Shown: one piece after another, positions 44,352 through 54,094 of the stretch
Layout of the letters: every line of letters starts with the position of its first letter
Position numbering within the stretch: the first letter of the stretch is position 1
Assembly: GCA_021739765.1 (NCBI GenBank)
Contig: JAIPBD010000001.1
Location: 124,001-188,000, forward strand
Direction of reading: 5' to 3'
Length of the DNA: 64,000 bases
From: Melioribacteraceae bacterium
GTDB taxonomy: Bacteria > Bacteroidota > Ignavibacteria > Ignavibacteriales > Melioribacteraceae
Notes under the pieces: model-generated
Seen by the model: only the letters and a program-made list of their open reading frames with translations
The model's database searches: none
What the model was told of the DNA's origin: nothing
Translations under genes and position numbers: made by a program

Positions 44352-46531
44352 TGGAACGATTCGATTTTTCCTGTAATGAGTTTAATTTGAATTTCGAAAA
44401 CATCACGTTTGAAGAATGGAAAAATAAATTTGAAAAGGAAACCGGAGAAGTTTTTGAAAATATCAATTGGGATACTTTAGAAAAAATAAAAGTAAAGGGT
44501 ATTTATACAAAAGAAGATACGAGTGATTTTGAACATCTTCGATATTTATCCGGACTTCCGCCATTTTTAAGAGGACCGTATTCTTCAATGTACGTTACTC
44601 GTCCATGGACCGTAAGGCAATATGCCGGTTTTTCGACCGCGGAAGAGAGTAATGCTTTTTATCGAAGAAATCTTGCACAAGGGCAGAGAGGTTTATCAGT
44701 TGCGTTTGACCTGGCAACTCATCGCGGATATGATTCTGATCATGAAAGGGTAGTTGGTGATGTTGGAAAAGCAGGTGTCGCAATTGATTCTGTTGAGGAT
44801 ATGAAAATACTCTTCGATTCCATTCCATTGGATAAAATGTCGGTTTCAATGACAATGAACGGAGCTGTTCTCCCCGTTATGGCTTTTTTTATCGTTGCGG
44901 CGGAAGAGCAAGGCGTAAGTTCAGATCAATTAACCGGAACTATTCAAAATGATATTCTGAAAGAATACATGGTTCGGAATACTTACATCTATCCGCCGGC
45001 AATGTCGATGCGGATTATTGCCGATATCTTTAAGTATTCATCGGAGAAAATGCCCAAATTTAACAGTATCAGTATTTCCGGTTATCACATGCAAGAAGCG
45101 GGGGCAACTGCCGATCTTGAAATGGCTTACACTCTTGCCGACGGACTTGAGTATGTTCGAACGGGAATAAATGCAGGCCTGGGAATTGATGAATTCGCTC
45201 CACGACTATCATTTTTCTGGGCACTCGGAATGAATTTTTACATGGAAGTTGCAAAGATGAGAGCAGCCCGTGTATTATGGGCAAAAATTATCAAACAGTT
45301 CAATCCCCAAAATCCAAAATCGATGTCTCTCCGAACTCATTCTCAAACTTCGGGTTGGAGTTTAGCTGAACAGGATCCTTTCAATAATGTAGTTCGAACA
45401 TGTGTTGAAGCAATGGCTGCCGCGATGGGACATACGCAATCTTTACACACAAACTCTTTAGATGAAGCAATAGCGCTGCCCACAGATTTTTCGGCAAGAA
45501 TAGCCAGAAATACACAGCTATTTTTGCAAGATGAAACAGGCATTACAAAAGTTATTGACCCATGGGCCGGATCTTATTATGTGGAATTTTTAACAGATTC
45601 ATTGATCAAAAAAGGGTGGGATCATATTCTGGAGATTGAATCTTACGGAGGGATGACAAAAGCAATTGAAGCCGGAATTCCAAAAATGCGAATTGAGGAA
45701 GCCGCAGCAAGAAGGCAGGCGCATATTGATTCCGGAATTGAAACCATTGTCGGTGTAAATAAATTTAAATTGGATGTAGAAGATCCGATTGAAATTTTAG
45801 ATATTGACAATACCGCCGTCAGAAACTCACAATTGAGAAGATTGGCAAGAATAAAAAGTGAAAGAGATCAACAAAAAGTAGAAGAAGCGTTAAACGCGAT
45901 TACGGAAGGAGCAAAAGCAGCAACAGGTAATCTATTGGAACTCTCGGTTGAGGCAGCGAGGGTAAGAGCGACTTTAGGCGAAATCTCGGATGCAATAGAA
46001 AAGGTGAGTGGGAGATACAAAGCAATGACGAAAACGATTTCGGGAGTTTATGGAAGCGAATATGGCTCGGATCAAAATTCAGCTATGGAAGAAGTAAGAA
46101 AATTAACCGATAAATTCGCCGATGAAGAAGGTAGGCGCCCAAGAATATTAATAGCAAAAATCGGTCAGGACGGGCATGATCGCGGAGCGAAAGTTGTGGC
46201 CACCGCTTACGCCGATATGGGATTTGATGTTGATGTCGGGCCGCTTTTCCAAACACCTCAGGAAACCGCGCGGCAAGCAATTGAAAATGATGTACATATT
46301 GTCGGTATGAGTTCATTGGCGGCCGGTCACAAAACACTTTTGCCCCAACTCGCGGAAGAATTAAAAAAGCAGGGACGTGAAGACATAATTATAATCTGCG
46401 GAGGAGTTATTCCACATCAAGATTATGATTTTCTTTACAAGAATGGTGCTTCGGCAATTTTTGGTCCGGGTACGAAGTTACCTGAAGCCGCCAAAACCAT
46501 TATGAAATTGGTAAACGAAAGATTCACTTGA
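44351..46531 (+). CDS. mutB: Methylmalonyl-CoA mutase large (catalytic) subunit
   Basis: 726 residues. Substrate barrel: [33 protein letters not shown] with the conserved Tyr-Arg region, then [20 protein letters not shown]. The C-terminal cobalamin-binding domain carries the DxHxxG motif in [26 protein letters not shown] (about 610-635), with SSLAAGH and GGVIPHQDY downstream. It is the adenosylcobalamin-binding subunit. The partner mutA is directly upstream (1-nt overlap), while the GTPase chaperone MeaB lies 6.4 kb downstream and no methylmalonyl-CoA epimerase is recognised nearby. Confidence 0.97.
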   Translation: MERFDFSCNEFNLNFENITFEEWKNKFEKETGEVFENINWDTLEKIKVKGIYTKEDTSDFEHLRYLSGLPPFLRGPYSSMYVTRPWTVRQYAGFSTAEESNAFYRRNLAQGQRGLSVAFDLATHRGYDSDHERVVGDVGKAGVAIDSVEDMKILFDSIPLDKMSVSMTMNGAVLPVMAFFIVAAEEQGVSSDQLTGTIQNDILKEYMVRNTYIYPPAMSMRIIADIFKYSSEKMPKFNSISISGYHMQEAGATADLEMAYTLADGLEYVRTGINAGLGIDEFAPRLSFFWALGMNFYMEVAKMRAARVLWAKIIKQFNPQNPKSMSLRTHSQTSGWSLAEQDPFNNVVRTCVEAMAAAMGHTQSLHTNSLDEAIALPTDFSARIARNTQLFLQDETGITKVIDPWAGSYYVEFLTDSLIKKGWDHILEIESYGGMTKAIEAGIPKMRIEEAAARRQAHIDSGIETIVGVNKFKLDVEDPIEILDIDNTAVRNSQLRRLARIKSERDQQKVEEALNAITEGAKAATGNLLELSVEAARVRATLGEISDAIEKVSGRYKAMTKTISGVYGSEYGSDQNSAMEEVRKLTDKFADEEGRRPRILIAKIGQDGHDRGAKVVATAYADMGFDVDVGPLFQTPQETARQAIENDVHIVGMSSLAAGHKTLLPQLAEELKKQGREDIIIICGGVIPHQDYDFLYKNGASAIFGPGTKLPEAAKTIMKLVNERFT

Positions 46532-46611
46532 GATCATTGACTTAATCGAAGTGATATCACTTTTATCTTGAGTGGATCTGCTGAGTTCAAGTGCGATTGT
46601 GCAAACGAAAA

Positions 46612-47232
46612 TCAAGATATATTTATATTCGTTTTGCTTTTATTAAAATGAGGGAATTCTTCTCGAATAGTCGGTTTGCCTAAAAAATCTGTCAGTTTTT
46701 TGAATCCCATTTTATCAGTTACATCTAAAATGATAAATTCATCAGCCGGTCTGTTATTAAAGTAATCAAGAACAAAATTTCTATGCTTTCGAAAATCCGC
46801 CAACCTTTTTTCAATATACTGCTTGTTCGGATATTTACCACTCATCGTATATGTCCAATTGTATAAAGATTTCTGCCATGATTTTTCATCCCGTGCAAGA
46901 TAGATGAACTTACTGTTTGGGAATTTTTTATCAACTATCGGAATCATATCTGATTGAAGCCAGGGCAGATCATCGAATGATTCAAATTTTGCCGTGTACT
47001 TCAATACTTTATCTATTCTGCCCTTTTTGTAATATTCTTTCCAAACTATTTCGTTAAATGAGCTGTGTCGATATCCCAATAGCTCCAGAGATGCACCCAA
47101 TGTTGTGGTACCGGTTTTATTAAAGCCGATACAAAATATTTTACCGTTATATTCTTCGTTTTTGAATACGAGAATTGTCTTCTTATAAAGTCGTCTGGCG
47201 TTAAATTTTATCTTGTAAAGTAGATTTTTCAA
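46612..47232 (-). CDS. PAPS-dependent sulfotransferase-family protein
   Basis: 206 residues. The 5'-phosphosulfate-binding loop is KIFCIGFNKTGTTTLGASLELLGY (about 30-53, with the conserved Lys-Thr-Gly-Thr-Thr). The 3'-phosphate-binding region FPNSKFIYLARDEKSWQKSLYNW follows about 80 residues later. These place it in the sulfotransferase family that transfers sulfate from PAPS to carbohydrates, lipids or proteins. There is no signal peptide. It is monocistronic, transcribed opposite to mutAB. Substrate unknown. Confidence 0.82.
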   Translation of the reverse strand: MKNLLYKIKFNARRLYKKTILVFKNEEYNGKIFCIGFNKTGTTTLGASLELLGYRHSSFNEIVWKEYYKKGRIDKVLKYTAKFESFDDLPWLQSDMIPIVDKKFPNSKFIYLARDEKSWQKSLYNWTYTMSGKYPNKQYIEKRLADFRKHRNFVLDYFNNRPADEFIILDVTDKMGFKKLTDFLGKPTIREEFPHFNKSKTNINIS

Positions 47233-47542
47233 TGTAATCTAGATGAATTCCAAAGTTAGAAGTTATAAAATTTAGTGAATAGAATCGACTTCTGAGATTG
47301 ATTTTTGAATTAAGCAAATCCGGTAGAAAGCAATATCAATACCCGAATTCGCTACTTAATTTGCCATTCGAGTTTTAATCCGTTCTGATATTGACGAGAG
47401 AATTTTTGCCCAATCCCATTTCATTCCTAACCCATTTACAACTGTGATTAAATTCCAAACGTGAAAAATTTTATGGAAATCATATCATTTCTCATTATTT
47501 TTATTAGATTTTGATGTCCTATTAATCATTTAGGTTGAAAAA
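47233..47542. other. Intergenic region without recognised genes
   Basis: 310 AT-rich bases between divergent genes (sulfotransferase and amino-acid dehydrogenase). I saw no tRNA, small ORF with a ribosome site, long hairpin or repeat. It must hold the promoters of both genes, but I cannot point to a convincing -35/-10 or -33/-7 pair. Confidence 0.5.
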
Positions 47543-48880
47543 ATGGATAAAAATTTGTTAGCGCTCTCACCGGTAGAATTTATAACTTTCTTACGCGAAG
47601 AGAAAATTTCAAGATTCTATTTTGCATTCGACGACTTAAATTCTACAATCATATCTTCCCATTCCCAATTGACAGAAATTGCAGAATTTCTCAAAAACGA
47701 CAATCGTGATTTTAATACACACGAAGGAATTTTTATTCAAGTCAGTCGGCATTTTAATGTTCTGCATTGTGCGTTCATTCACCGAACCAATAGGGGACAA
47801 GCTGCGGGAGGAGTAAGGTTTTGGAATTATGACAAGGTCGAAGATTTTTTGCGCGACGGGCTAAGATTAGCCATGGGAATGACTTACAAAAACGCACTCG
47901 CCGGACTATGGTGGGGCGGCGGTAAAGGGGTTATGACTGAGGATGAATCTATTGATAAAAATGATTCCGAAATCAGAAAAATTCTTTACAGCGAATATGG
48001 CGAATTGATGACATCGCTTAATGGTTGTTACGTTACAGCCGAAGATGTAGGTACAAAAGTTAGCGACATGGCGAACGTTTTCAGCAAAACCAGATTTACA
48101 ACATGCATTCCAGCAGAACTCGGTGGATCCGGCAATCCATCAATTCCAACCGCTCGCGGAGTTGTATCCGGAATGGAAGCCGGATTACATTTCTTAGATA
48201 AAACCGATCTGAATAATAAAATTATTGTGGTTCAAGGATTGGGAAATGTCGCTCGACCAATGATTAAGTTTTTGCTCGAAAAGAATGTGAAACACATTTA
48301 TGCCGGAGATATATTTGAGCAGAAAGTAGAAGAGGCGTATTCAGAAATTAATAACGAACGGGTAACTTTTAAATTATTACAGGAAGATGACCGTTCATTA
48401 TATTTAACCGAATGCGATATTTTTTCACCTTGTGCTGTTGGTGCAACGTTAAACTCAAGAACAATTCCGACATTGAATTGCAAAATAGTCTGCGGCGCGG
48501 CGAACAATCAACTCGAAGATCCAATCGAAGATGATAAAAGATTGTTTGAAAAAGGAATTTTATATGTCCCCGATTTTCTTACAAATCGAATGGGAATAGT
48601 AAACTGTGCCGATGAACAAGCCGGATACATTAAAAACGATCCGCTGATCGAACGGCATTTGGATCAAAAATGGGAATTTTCAATCTATCGTACTGCGTTG
48701 AATGTGTTCAAAACGGCAGGAGAAAAAAATGAAACAACCGGTAGAACAGCATTAAAAATTGCAGAGGAAATGTCAATACGGAATAATCCTATTTATGGTC
48801 ATAGAGGAAAAACAATCATTAAATCATTAATCGCTAATGAATGGCAAAATAAAAATTTCGATAATTATTCTTTGAAGTAA
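47543..48880 (+). CDS. Glu/Leu/Phe/Val-type amino-acid dehydrogenase
   Basis: 445 residues. GMTYKNALAGLWWGGGKGVM (about 114-133) holds the catalytic Lys and glycine-rich substrate loop, and YVTAEDVGT the catalytic Asp. The nucleotide-binding Rossmann motif is VVQGLGNVARPMI (about 232-244). It oxidatively deaminates an amino acid or aminates its 2-oxo acid. The N-terminus, FYFAFDDLNSTIISSHSQL, is longer and unlike leucine dehydrogenase, so substrate preference is uncertain. Its last 16 bases overlap the convergent SDR gene. Confidence 0.88.
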   Translation: MDKNLLALSPVEFITFLREEKISRFYFAFDDLNSTIISSHSQLTEIAEFLKNDNRDFNTHEGIFIQVSRHFNVLHCAFIHRTNRGQAAGGVRFWNYDKVEDFLRDGLRLAMGMTYKNALAGLWWGGGKGVMTEDESIDKNDSEIRKILYSEYGELMTSLNGCYVTAEDVGTKVSDMANVFSKTRFTTCIPAELGGSGNPSIPTARGVVSGMEAGLHFLDKTDLNNKIIVVQGLGNVARPMIKFLLEKNVKHIYAGDIFEQKVEEAYSEINNERVTFKLLQEDDRSLYLTECDIFSPCAVGATLNSRTIPTLNCKIVCGAANNQLEDPIEDDKRLFEKGILYVPDFLTNRMGIVNCADEQAGYIKNDPLIERHLDQKWEFSIYRTALNVFKTAGEKNETTGRTALKIAEEMSIRNNPIYGHRGKTIIKSLIANEWQNKNFDNYSLK

Positions 48881-49581
48881 ATGAAGTCGGGGAGAATTTT
48901 ATAAAGCTGAGCCGCAAGCCACCAGCGTTTAGTGATATAAGCATGTTTTTTTCGTTTTAAAATTGCTTTATAAATTTGATTTGCGGCTTTCGCGGGCGTT
49001 GCCATCCAAAATACTTTTTTAGAATTCACCATTGCGGTATCAACGAAACCCGGTTTTATATCCGTAATATAAATTTCTGATTTTCTCTTAGAAGCCAGAA
49101 ATCTCAATCCTTCCAAGTAATTAGATATAAAAGCTTTCGACGCATTGTATGCAGGAGCAGGTCCTCCACGAAGTGCGGCAACTGAAGAAATTCCGACTAT
49201 GTGCCCCCTACTTTTTTTGTTGAAATAATTAAAAGCGAACAAAGCAATTGCCAGAAATCCGTTTACGTTTGTGCTTACAGTAACTTTTTCTTTTTCAAAA
49301 TCCAACTTGGGGTTAATAAATCCAGTTCCGGAGTTTATAATTATTAAATCCATTCCACCAATTTTTTCGATCAAAGTTTCCAGATTTCCGATCGCGGAAT
49401 TTTTAGTTACATCCATTTCCACGTAGGAAATGTTTGTCCTCAAATCCGCTTTCAACTTCTCCAATAACTCTATTCTTCTGCCTGTAACCCCGACAACAAA
49501 TCCCTTTTTGTGATAAATTCTGGCAAGCTCTTTTCCTATACCTGAGGTTGCGCCAATAATTATAACCTTATTATTTTCCAT
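48865..49581 (-). CDS. Classical SDR oxidoreductase
   Basis: 238 residues from ATG 49581, which puts the Rossmann motif IIIGATSGIGKELARIY at the N-terminus; the longer frame from 49752 would run through the divergent GNAT gene. Catalytic residues are Ser and YxxxK in GISSVAALRGGPAPAYNASKAF (about 136-157); INSGTGFI is the NAG-like motif. The C-terminal part has the PGFVDT motif. Members reduce or oxidise small alcohols or ketones with NAD(P)H; the substrate is not evident. Confidence 0.88.
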   Translation of the reverse strand: MENNKVIIIGATSGIGKELARIYHKKGFVVGVTGRRIELLEKLKADLRTNISYVEMDVTKNSAIGNLETLIEKIGGMDLIIINSGTGFINPKLDFEKEKVTVSTNVNGFLAIALFAFNYFNKKSRGHIVGISSVAALRGGPAPAYNASKAFISNYLEGLRFLASKRKSEIYITDIKPGFVDTAMVNSKKVFWMATPAKAANQIYKAILKRKKHAYITKRWWLAAQLYKILPDFIYFKE

Positions 49582-49643
49582 TTCGCTGCAAGATATTTTA
49601 AGTAATTTTATTTTTGAAAAATATATAAATAATATCTGGTAAA

Positions 49644-50662
49644 ATGCTAAATACGATATTGAAGTCTGATCGATTAATTCTGCGTCCTTTCGAAATGAAG
49701 GACGCTCCGGCGATTGCCATGCTTGCGAATCATCCAAAAATTGCTTAGACAACTCTATTTTTACCTTCGCCGTATTCGTTAACTGATGCCGAAAAATGGA
49801 TTAATACGCACGACGAAAAAAGGAAGAATAAGGAAGAAGAAATTTTTGCGATCGTTGAAAATGATTCCGGTGAATTGTTCGGCAGTCTGGGATAATATTT
49901 ACAAATACTTTTAACAGAGCAGAAATAGGTTACTGGGTCGGAGTAGATTATTGGGGAAAAGGAATTTGTGAGGAAGCGGTCGGGATGGCACTTTCTTATT
50001 GTTTCGAAGTCCTCAAGTTTAATAAAGTTACAGCGCATCACTTTGCAAATAATCCCACTTCCGGTTTTGTTTTAATCAAAAACGGAATGAAAAAGGAAGG
50101 CCTTCACCGGGAACATATTCTTAAAGATGGAGAGTATATCGACATAATTGATTACGCAATCTTAAAAAGTGATTATCAGAACCGAGAAGTGAAATTTAAC
50201 GACCACGCCGCAAATGTCGAACAAATTGACCACATCGAATTATTTGTACCCGATCGCGAAAAAGCTGCCGAGTGGTATTCGAACATTTTTGGATTAAAAA
50301 TAGTAAAGGATTTTGAATCCTGGGCAGCAAATAAAAAAGGACCATTGATGATCGAAACTTCCATCGGGCAGACGAAGTTTGCACTGTTTCAACATGAAAA
50401 CGATGGAACCCTCAACCCGGATTATAAACTCGCCGCGTTCAGAATGAATGGACCGGAATTTATAAAGTTTCTTAATCAGCTAAATGAAATCGGTTTATCA
50501 GATCAGAATGGAAATTCCATTACAAAAAATTCCGTGAAGGATCATGAGAAAGCCTTTTCAATTTATTTCGTTGATCCCTGGGGGCATCCTCTGGAAGTTA
50601 CGACATACGATTATGAATATGTGAAAATGAAGTTGAAAAATGAGCCGGAAAGGAGCGGCTAA
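49644..50662 (+). pseudogene. Broken GNAT acetyltransferase-VOC fusion gene
   Basis: A GNAT acetyltransferase fused to a VOC domain, interrupted twice. The first segment from ATG 49644 encodes MLNTILKSDRLILRPFEMKD... with the RimJ-like DRLILRPF start. It meets an in-frame TAG at 49746-49748 exactly where family members continue, since the next codons read TTLFLPSPYSLTDAEKWI. This second part runs to GSLG, where TAA (49893-49895) appears; shifting by one missing base near 49890 restores IIFTNTFNRAEIGYWVGVDYWGKGICEEA, the GNAT acetyl-CoA-binding strand. The same frame then continues into a VOC domain to 50662. Either real decay or two sequencing errors within 150 bp. Confidence 0.82.
49985..50662 (+). 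CDS. VOC-family protein with C-terminal remnant of a GNAT domain (surviving frame)
   Basis: 225 codons of the only intact frame of the broken fusion. Residues 1-65 are the tail of GNAT (HHFANNPTSGFVLIKNGMKKEGLHREH). From about residue 75 a vicinal oxygen chelate domain is complete: QIDHIELFVPDREKAAEWYSNIFGLKIV (first beta-alpha unit) and FSIYFVDPWGHPLEVTTYDYEY (second). VOC proteins include glyoxalases and fosfomycin-resistance-like enzymes. Whether this piece is translated alone is unclear, since ATG 49985 has no visible ribosome site. Its stop overlaps the recQ stop by 4 nt. Confidence 0.6.
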   Translation: MALSYCFEVLKFNKVTAHHFANNPTSGFVLIKNGMKKEGLHREHILKDGEYIDIIDYAILKSDYQNREVKFNDHAANVEQIDHIELFVPDREKAAEWYSNIFGLKIVKDFESWAANKKGPLMIETSIGQTKFALFQHENDGTLNPDYKLAAFRMNGPEFIKFLNQLNEIGLSDQNGNSITKNSVKDHEKAFSIYFVDPWGHPLEVTTYDYEYVKMKLKNEPERSG

Positions 50663-52830
50663 CTTTCCGACACCAATTTTTTAGATATGTGATACAATCG
50701 TAACAAATGAAGTTCGTTGTAATCAACTTTATTTTTCAACGCGTCATAAACCGGGGCAAGTTTTTCCGTTCCGAGTTCATCAAATTTATCAAGAACCAGC
50801 TTTTGCTTTTCGGGAGACAGAGTAGATTCATTCAATAATCGGTCTGTTGAAAGTGGAGTTCCTTCCGAAATATAATCGAGCATGTGTTTTAGAATTGTAC
50901 TCTTTTTGTATTTAGTTTCAGCCATGATATCAGAGATAGAATTCCCGGAATTGAATTTTTCGCCTGTTGTGTGAAATGATTTTTTAACGGTTTCTATTGG
51001 AATAATTGCTCTGGACTCAATTTTAGGACCGGTTTCTTTGACATCATTTTTGTCGCAGTATTCAATAATTTCTTTTAGGAAAATATGCCCATATTTTTCA
51101 AATTTGATTTCTCCCAAACCATGAATTCCAAGCATTTCCTTTTTCGAGATGGGAAGAATTGATGACATTTCCGTTAAAGTTTTGTCGGAGAAAACTATAT
51201 ATGGCGGAATTCCAATTTTATCTGCGATTGATTTTCTTTTTGATCGCAAGATTTCAAAAAGAGTGGAATCTAAATTCTCGGATATATTTGCCCGAGCTTT
51301 TTCATCGAAGTCATCCTTAATTTTACCGGTAATCGGCAAATCACCTTTTAACACTTCATACGCTTTCTCGGTCAGTTTAAGACTGCCATACTCTTCATCC
51401 CGATGAATAAGTTGCAGCGAGGTAAACTGATGAGATAAGTAAAACCATTGCTTTTTTGTAAACTCGTTCCCAATTCCATAAGTCGATAATTCATCGTGTT
51501 TATTATTAAGCACCTTTTCACTTTTTGATCCTTTAAGGATATCAACAATGTATGAAAGCCCGTAAATTTCATTTGTTCGTTTTATGCATGACAAGAATTT
51601 CTGTGCAGGAATTGTGATGTCGGATAAATCCTTAGCCGAGGAATTACAATTATCACACATACCGCATTTTTCTTGAGAGTATCTCTCGCCAAAATATGTC
51701 AATAATGGTAGCCGACGGCAAACGCCGGTTTCGGCAAAGTCGATTAAGGATTGCAGATGTCTTTCGGCGATTCGTTTTTCTTGTCCTTCTTTCTGCGAAA
51801 TAAAATAGCGGATTTTCGAAATATCGCCGTAACCGAATAGCAGTAAACAGTGAGCTCTCAAGCCGTCTCTGCCCGATCTTCCGATTTCTTGATAATATGA
51901 TTCAATATTTTTGGGAAGATCAAAATGTATAACGAAGCGCACATTTGATTTATTTATTCCCATTCCAAATGCTATTGTGGCGACAATTATCTGAACATCA
52001 TCCTTTATAAAAAGCTCTTGATTCTTTCGTCGCTCATCGTCAGGTAATCCGGCATGATAAGGTCGCACGGAGTAACCTAAATTATTAAGGTCTCTATAAA
52101 GAGAATCAACTTGTTTCCTGGAAAAGCAATATATAATACCGGATTGATTAGGATATTTTCTTAAAAACTTAACTGCTTGTTCGGTTGCATTGGTTTTAGG
52201 TGCAATTTCGAGATAAAGGTTTTTTCGATCGAAGCTGTCAATCAACCTAACATCGGATTTTAATCCCAACGATTTCTGGATATCATCTTGCACTCTTGGT
52301 GTTGCCGTGGCTGTTACCGCTACAAAAACAGCACCGGGATGATGCTCACGTAAACCGATTATCTTGCGGTATTCAGGTCTAAAATCATGTCCCCATTCGC
52401 TGATACAATGCGCCTCGTCTATTGTTATGCAAGAGACATCAATACCCGACAACATTTCATAGATATGATTTAAGAACAAAGTTTCCGGTGCAATGTAGAG
52501 GAGCTTTGAATTACCATTTTTTATACTTTCTATATTAGCAGAGTACTCATCACTACTTAGTGAGCTGTTCAAAAAGACGGCTGCAATACCAAGTTCATTT
52601 AACTGCTCAACCTGGTCCTTCATCAGTGAGATTAAAGGTGATACAACTACTGTTATTCCATGCAGCAATAAGGCCGGTATTTGGTAGCATAAAGATTTCC
52701 CGCCTCCGGTTGGCATAATTAGCAAAGTATCTTTTTTTCCCAAGATTGAGGAGATTGCTTGTTCTTGAAGCGGGCGAAAAGTTTTATACCCGAAAGTATT
52801 GTTTAGAATTTCTGTGGCTTGATGAATCAA
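50659..52830 (-). CDS. recQ: ATP-dependent DNA helicase RecQ
   Basis: 723 residues from a TTG start at 52830 with AAGGAT 7 nt upstream; an ATG at 52887 would add a 19-residue N-terminus atypical for the family. Motifs run Walker A MPTGGGKSLCYQIP, DEAH in ITIDEAHCISEWGHDFRPEY, SAT-like VAVTATATPRV and the GRSGRDG region. Zinc ligands follow in GVCRRLPLLTYF and CGMCDNC. A winged-helix RQC domain and an HRDC domain (about 530-600) complete the protein. It unwinds DNA in recombination and repair of stalled forks. Convergent stop with the VOC frame. Confidence 0.96.
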   Translation of the reverse strand: MIHQATEILNNTFGYKTFRPLQEQAISSILGKKDTLLIMPTGGGKSLCYQIPALLLHGITVVVSPLISLMKDQVEQLNELGIAAVFLNSSLSSDEYSANIESIKNGNSKLLYIAPETLFLNHIYEMLSGIDVSCITIDEAHCISEWGHDFRPEYRKIIGLREHHPGAVFVAVTATATPRVQDDIQKSLGLKSDVRLIDSFDRKNLYLEIAPKTNATEQAVKFLRKYPNQSGIIYCFSRKQVDSLYRDLNNLGYSVRPYHAGLPDDERRKNQELFIKDDVQIIVATIAFGMGINKSNVRFVIHFDLPKNIESYYQEIGRSGRDGLRAHCLLLFGYGDISKIRYFISQKEGQEKRIAERHLQSLIDFAETGVCRRLPLLTYFGERYSQEKCGMCDNCNSSAKDLSDITIPAQKFLSCIKRTNEIYGLSYIVDILKGSKSEKVLNNKHDELSTYGIGNEFTKKQWFYLSHQFTSLQLIHRDEEYGSLKLTEKAYEVLKGDLPITGKIKDDFDEKARANISENLDSTLFEILRSKRKSIADKIGIPPYIVFSDKTLTEMSSILPISKKEMLGIHGLGEIKFEKYGHIFLKEIIEYCDKNDVKETGPKIESRAIIPIETVKKSFHTTGEKFNSGNSISDIMAETKYKKSTILKHMLDYISEGTPLSTDRLLNESTLSPEKQKLVLDKFDELGTEKLAPVYDALKNKVDYNELHLLRLYHISKKLVSES

Positions 52831-52980
52831 TTTGCATATCCTTGAATAAACGAAGTTCAAAGATATGGTAATAGACTTTGCTGTCAAAATTTATACGAAT
52901 ATTTTCTGCCTCCTTAGAATATATTTATTGATTTATATTATTTTAATAGTCATTTAGAAATAAAACTAGTCGGAATTGGT

Positions 52981-54081
52981 TTGAACAAGCAACAACGATA
53001 TAATCCGGATTGGCAACCCAAAGATGCCGGGGAGGAGTTTGCCGTTAAAGTTGTTAAAGGTGAAGTGTACAAGTCATCAAATGCTCAAAGATATATTCCC
53101 AAAAATGAAGAATCAGTTGATGAGATTGTTTCGGGAATTCGAGCGAAAAACAGAAATATTCTTGCCAAAGCAATTACCACAATAGAAAGCAGTTCGGAAA
53201 AACATCGGGCAAAGGCGAGAGCGATTTTGGAGTCTGTCTTAAATAATCCGGGTGAATCAATACGGATTGGAATAACCGGAATGCCGGGGGCAGGTAAAAG
53301 CACATTAATCGAATCTTTAGGTTTGAAGCTAATCCAAAATGGGCACAGAATTGCCGTTCTTACAATTGATCCAAGCAGCTCAATCAGTAAAGGCAGCATT
53401 CTCGGCGATAAAACCAGAATGGAAAAATTATCCAGGGAAGAAAACGCGTTCATTCGTCCATCACCATCAAGCGGAACTTTGGGAGGTGTGGCCCGGAAAA
53501 CCAGAGAAACAATAACGCTTTGCGAAGCCGCAGGATTTGATGTGATAATTATCGAAACCGTCGGCGTCGGCCAAAGTGAGATCACAGTTCGTTCGATGGT
53601 AGATTTTTTCCTTCTTGTGTTAATTCCGGGAGCGGGTGATGAATTACAAGGAATAAAAAAAGGAGTAGTTGAATTAGCCGACGCGATTGCGATAAATAAA
53701 GCAGATGGCGAAAATGAAAAAAAGGCAAATATCGCAAAAGCCGATTATTCTAATGCTTTGCATTACTTGATGCCCGCGACTAAGGGATGGGAAACTAAAG
53801 TATCCACCACTTCTGCAATTTATGAGACGGGAATTGAGGAGCTCTGGAATGTTATTCTGGAGTTTGAAAGACTAACCAAAGATACGGGTGTTTTTTATCA
53901 TAGAAGAAAGCAACAGGCTGTTGATTGGATGAACAGAATGGTCGAAGATGTATTAAAAGAATCTTTTTTTGCAAACAAATCTGTGAAAGATTTGCTGCCT
54001 ATTTTGAAAAATCAAATTCAAGAAGGGAAAATTTTGCCGACTGTCGCCGTTGAAAAATTAATGGAAGTTTATCGGAAATAG
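52981..54081 (+). CDS. meaB: Methylmalonyl-CoA mutase-associated GTPase MeaB
   Basis: 366 residues from a TTG start, with a roughly 40-residue N-terminal extension. G-protein motifs: GMPGAGKSTLIES (Walker A, about 100-112), the DPSSSISKGSILGDKTRME switch region, ETVGVGQSE and NKAD. MeaB/ArgK proteins protect and help load adenosylcobalamin onto methylmalonyl-CoA mutase. The mutase genes lie 6.4 kb upstream on the same strand rather than adjacent. The 54082-54094 gap to the convergent carbamoyltransferase gene has no terminator that I can see. Confidence 0.94.
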   Translation: MNKQQRYNPDWQPKDAGEEFAVKVVKGEVYKSSNAQRYIPKNEESVDEIVSGIRAKNRNILAKAITTIESSSEKHRAKARAILESVLNNPGESIRIGITGMPGAGKSTLIESLGLKLIQNGHRIAVLTIDPSSSISKGSILGDKTRMEKLSREENAFIRPSPSSGTLGGVARKTRETITLCEAAGFDVIIIETVGVGQSEITVRSMVDFFLLVLIPGAGDELQGIKKGVVELADAIAINKADGENEKKANIAKADYSNALHYLMPATKGWETKVSTTSAIYETGIEELWNVILEFERLTKDTGVFYHRRKQQAVDWMNRMVEDVLKESFFANKSVKDLLPILKNQIQEGKILPTVAVEKLMEVYRK

Positions 54082-54094
54082 GCTCCGCAGTTTT

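Noticed and set aside
46532-46611. AAGTGATATCACTT palindrome after mutB as a terminator
   Set aside because: No loop and no T run after it; a terminator is unlikely, and an operator at a gene's 3' end is equally weak.
50176-50662. VOC domain as a methylmalonyl-CoA epimerase for the neighbouring mutase
   Set aside because: It is fused to a GNAT domain and its motifs match generic VOC proteins; it lacks the typical LDHIGIAV-type start of epimerases and sits outside the mutAB operon.
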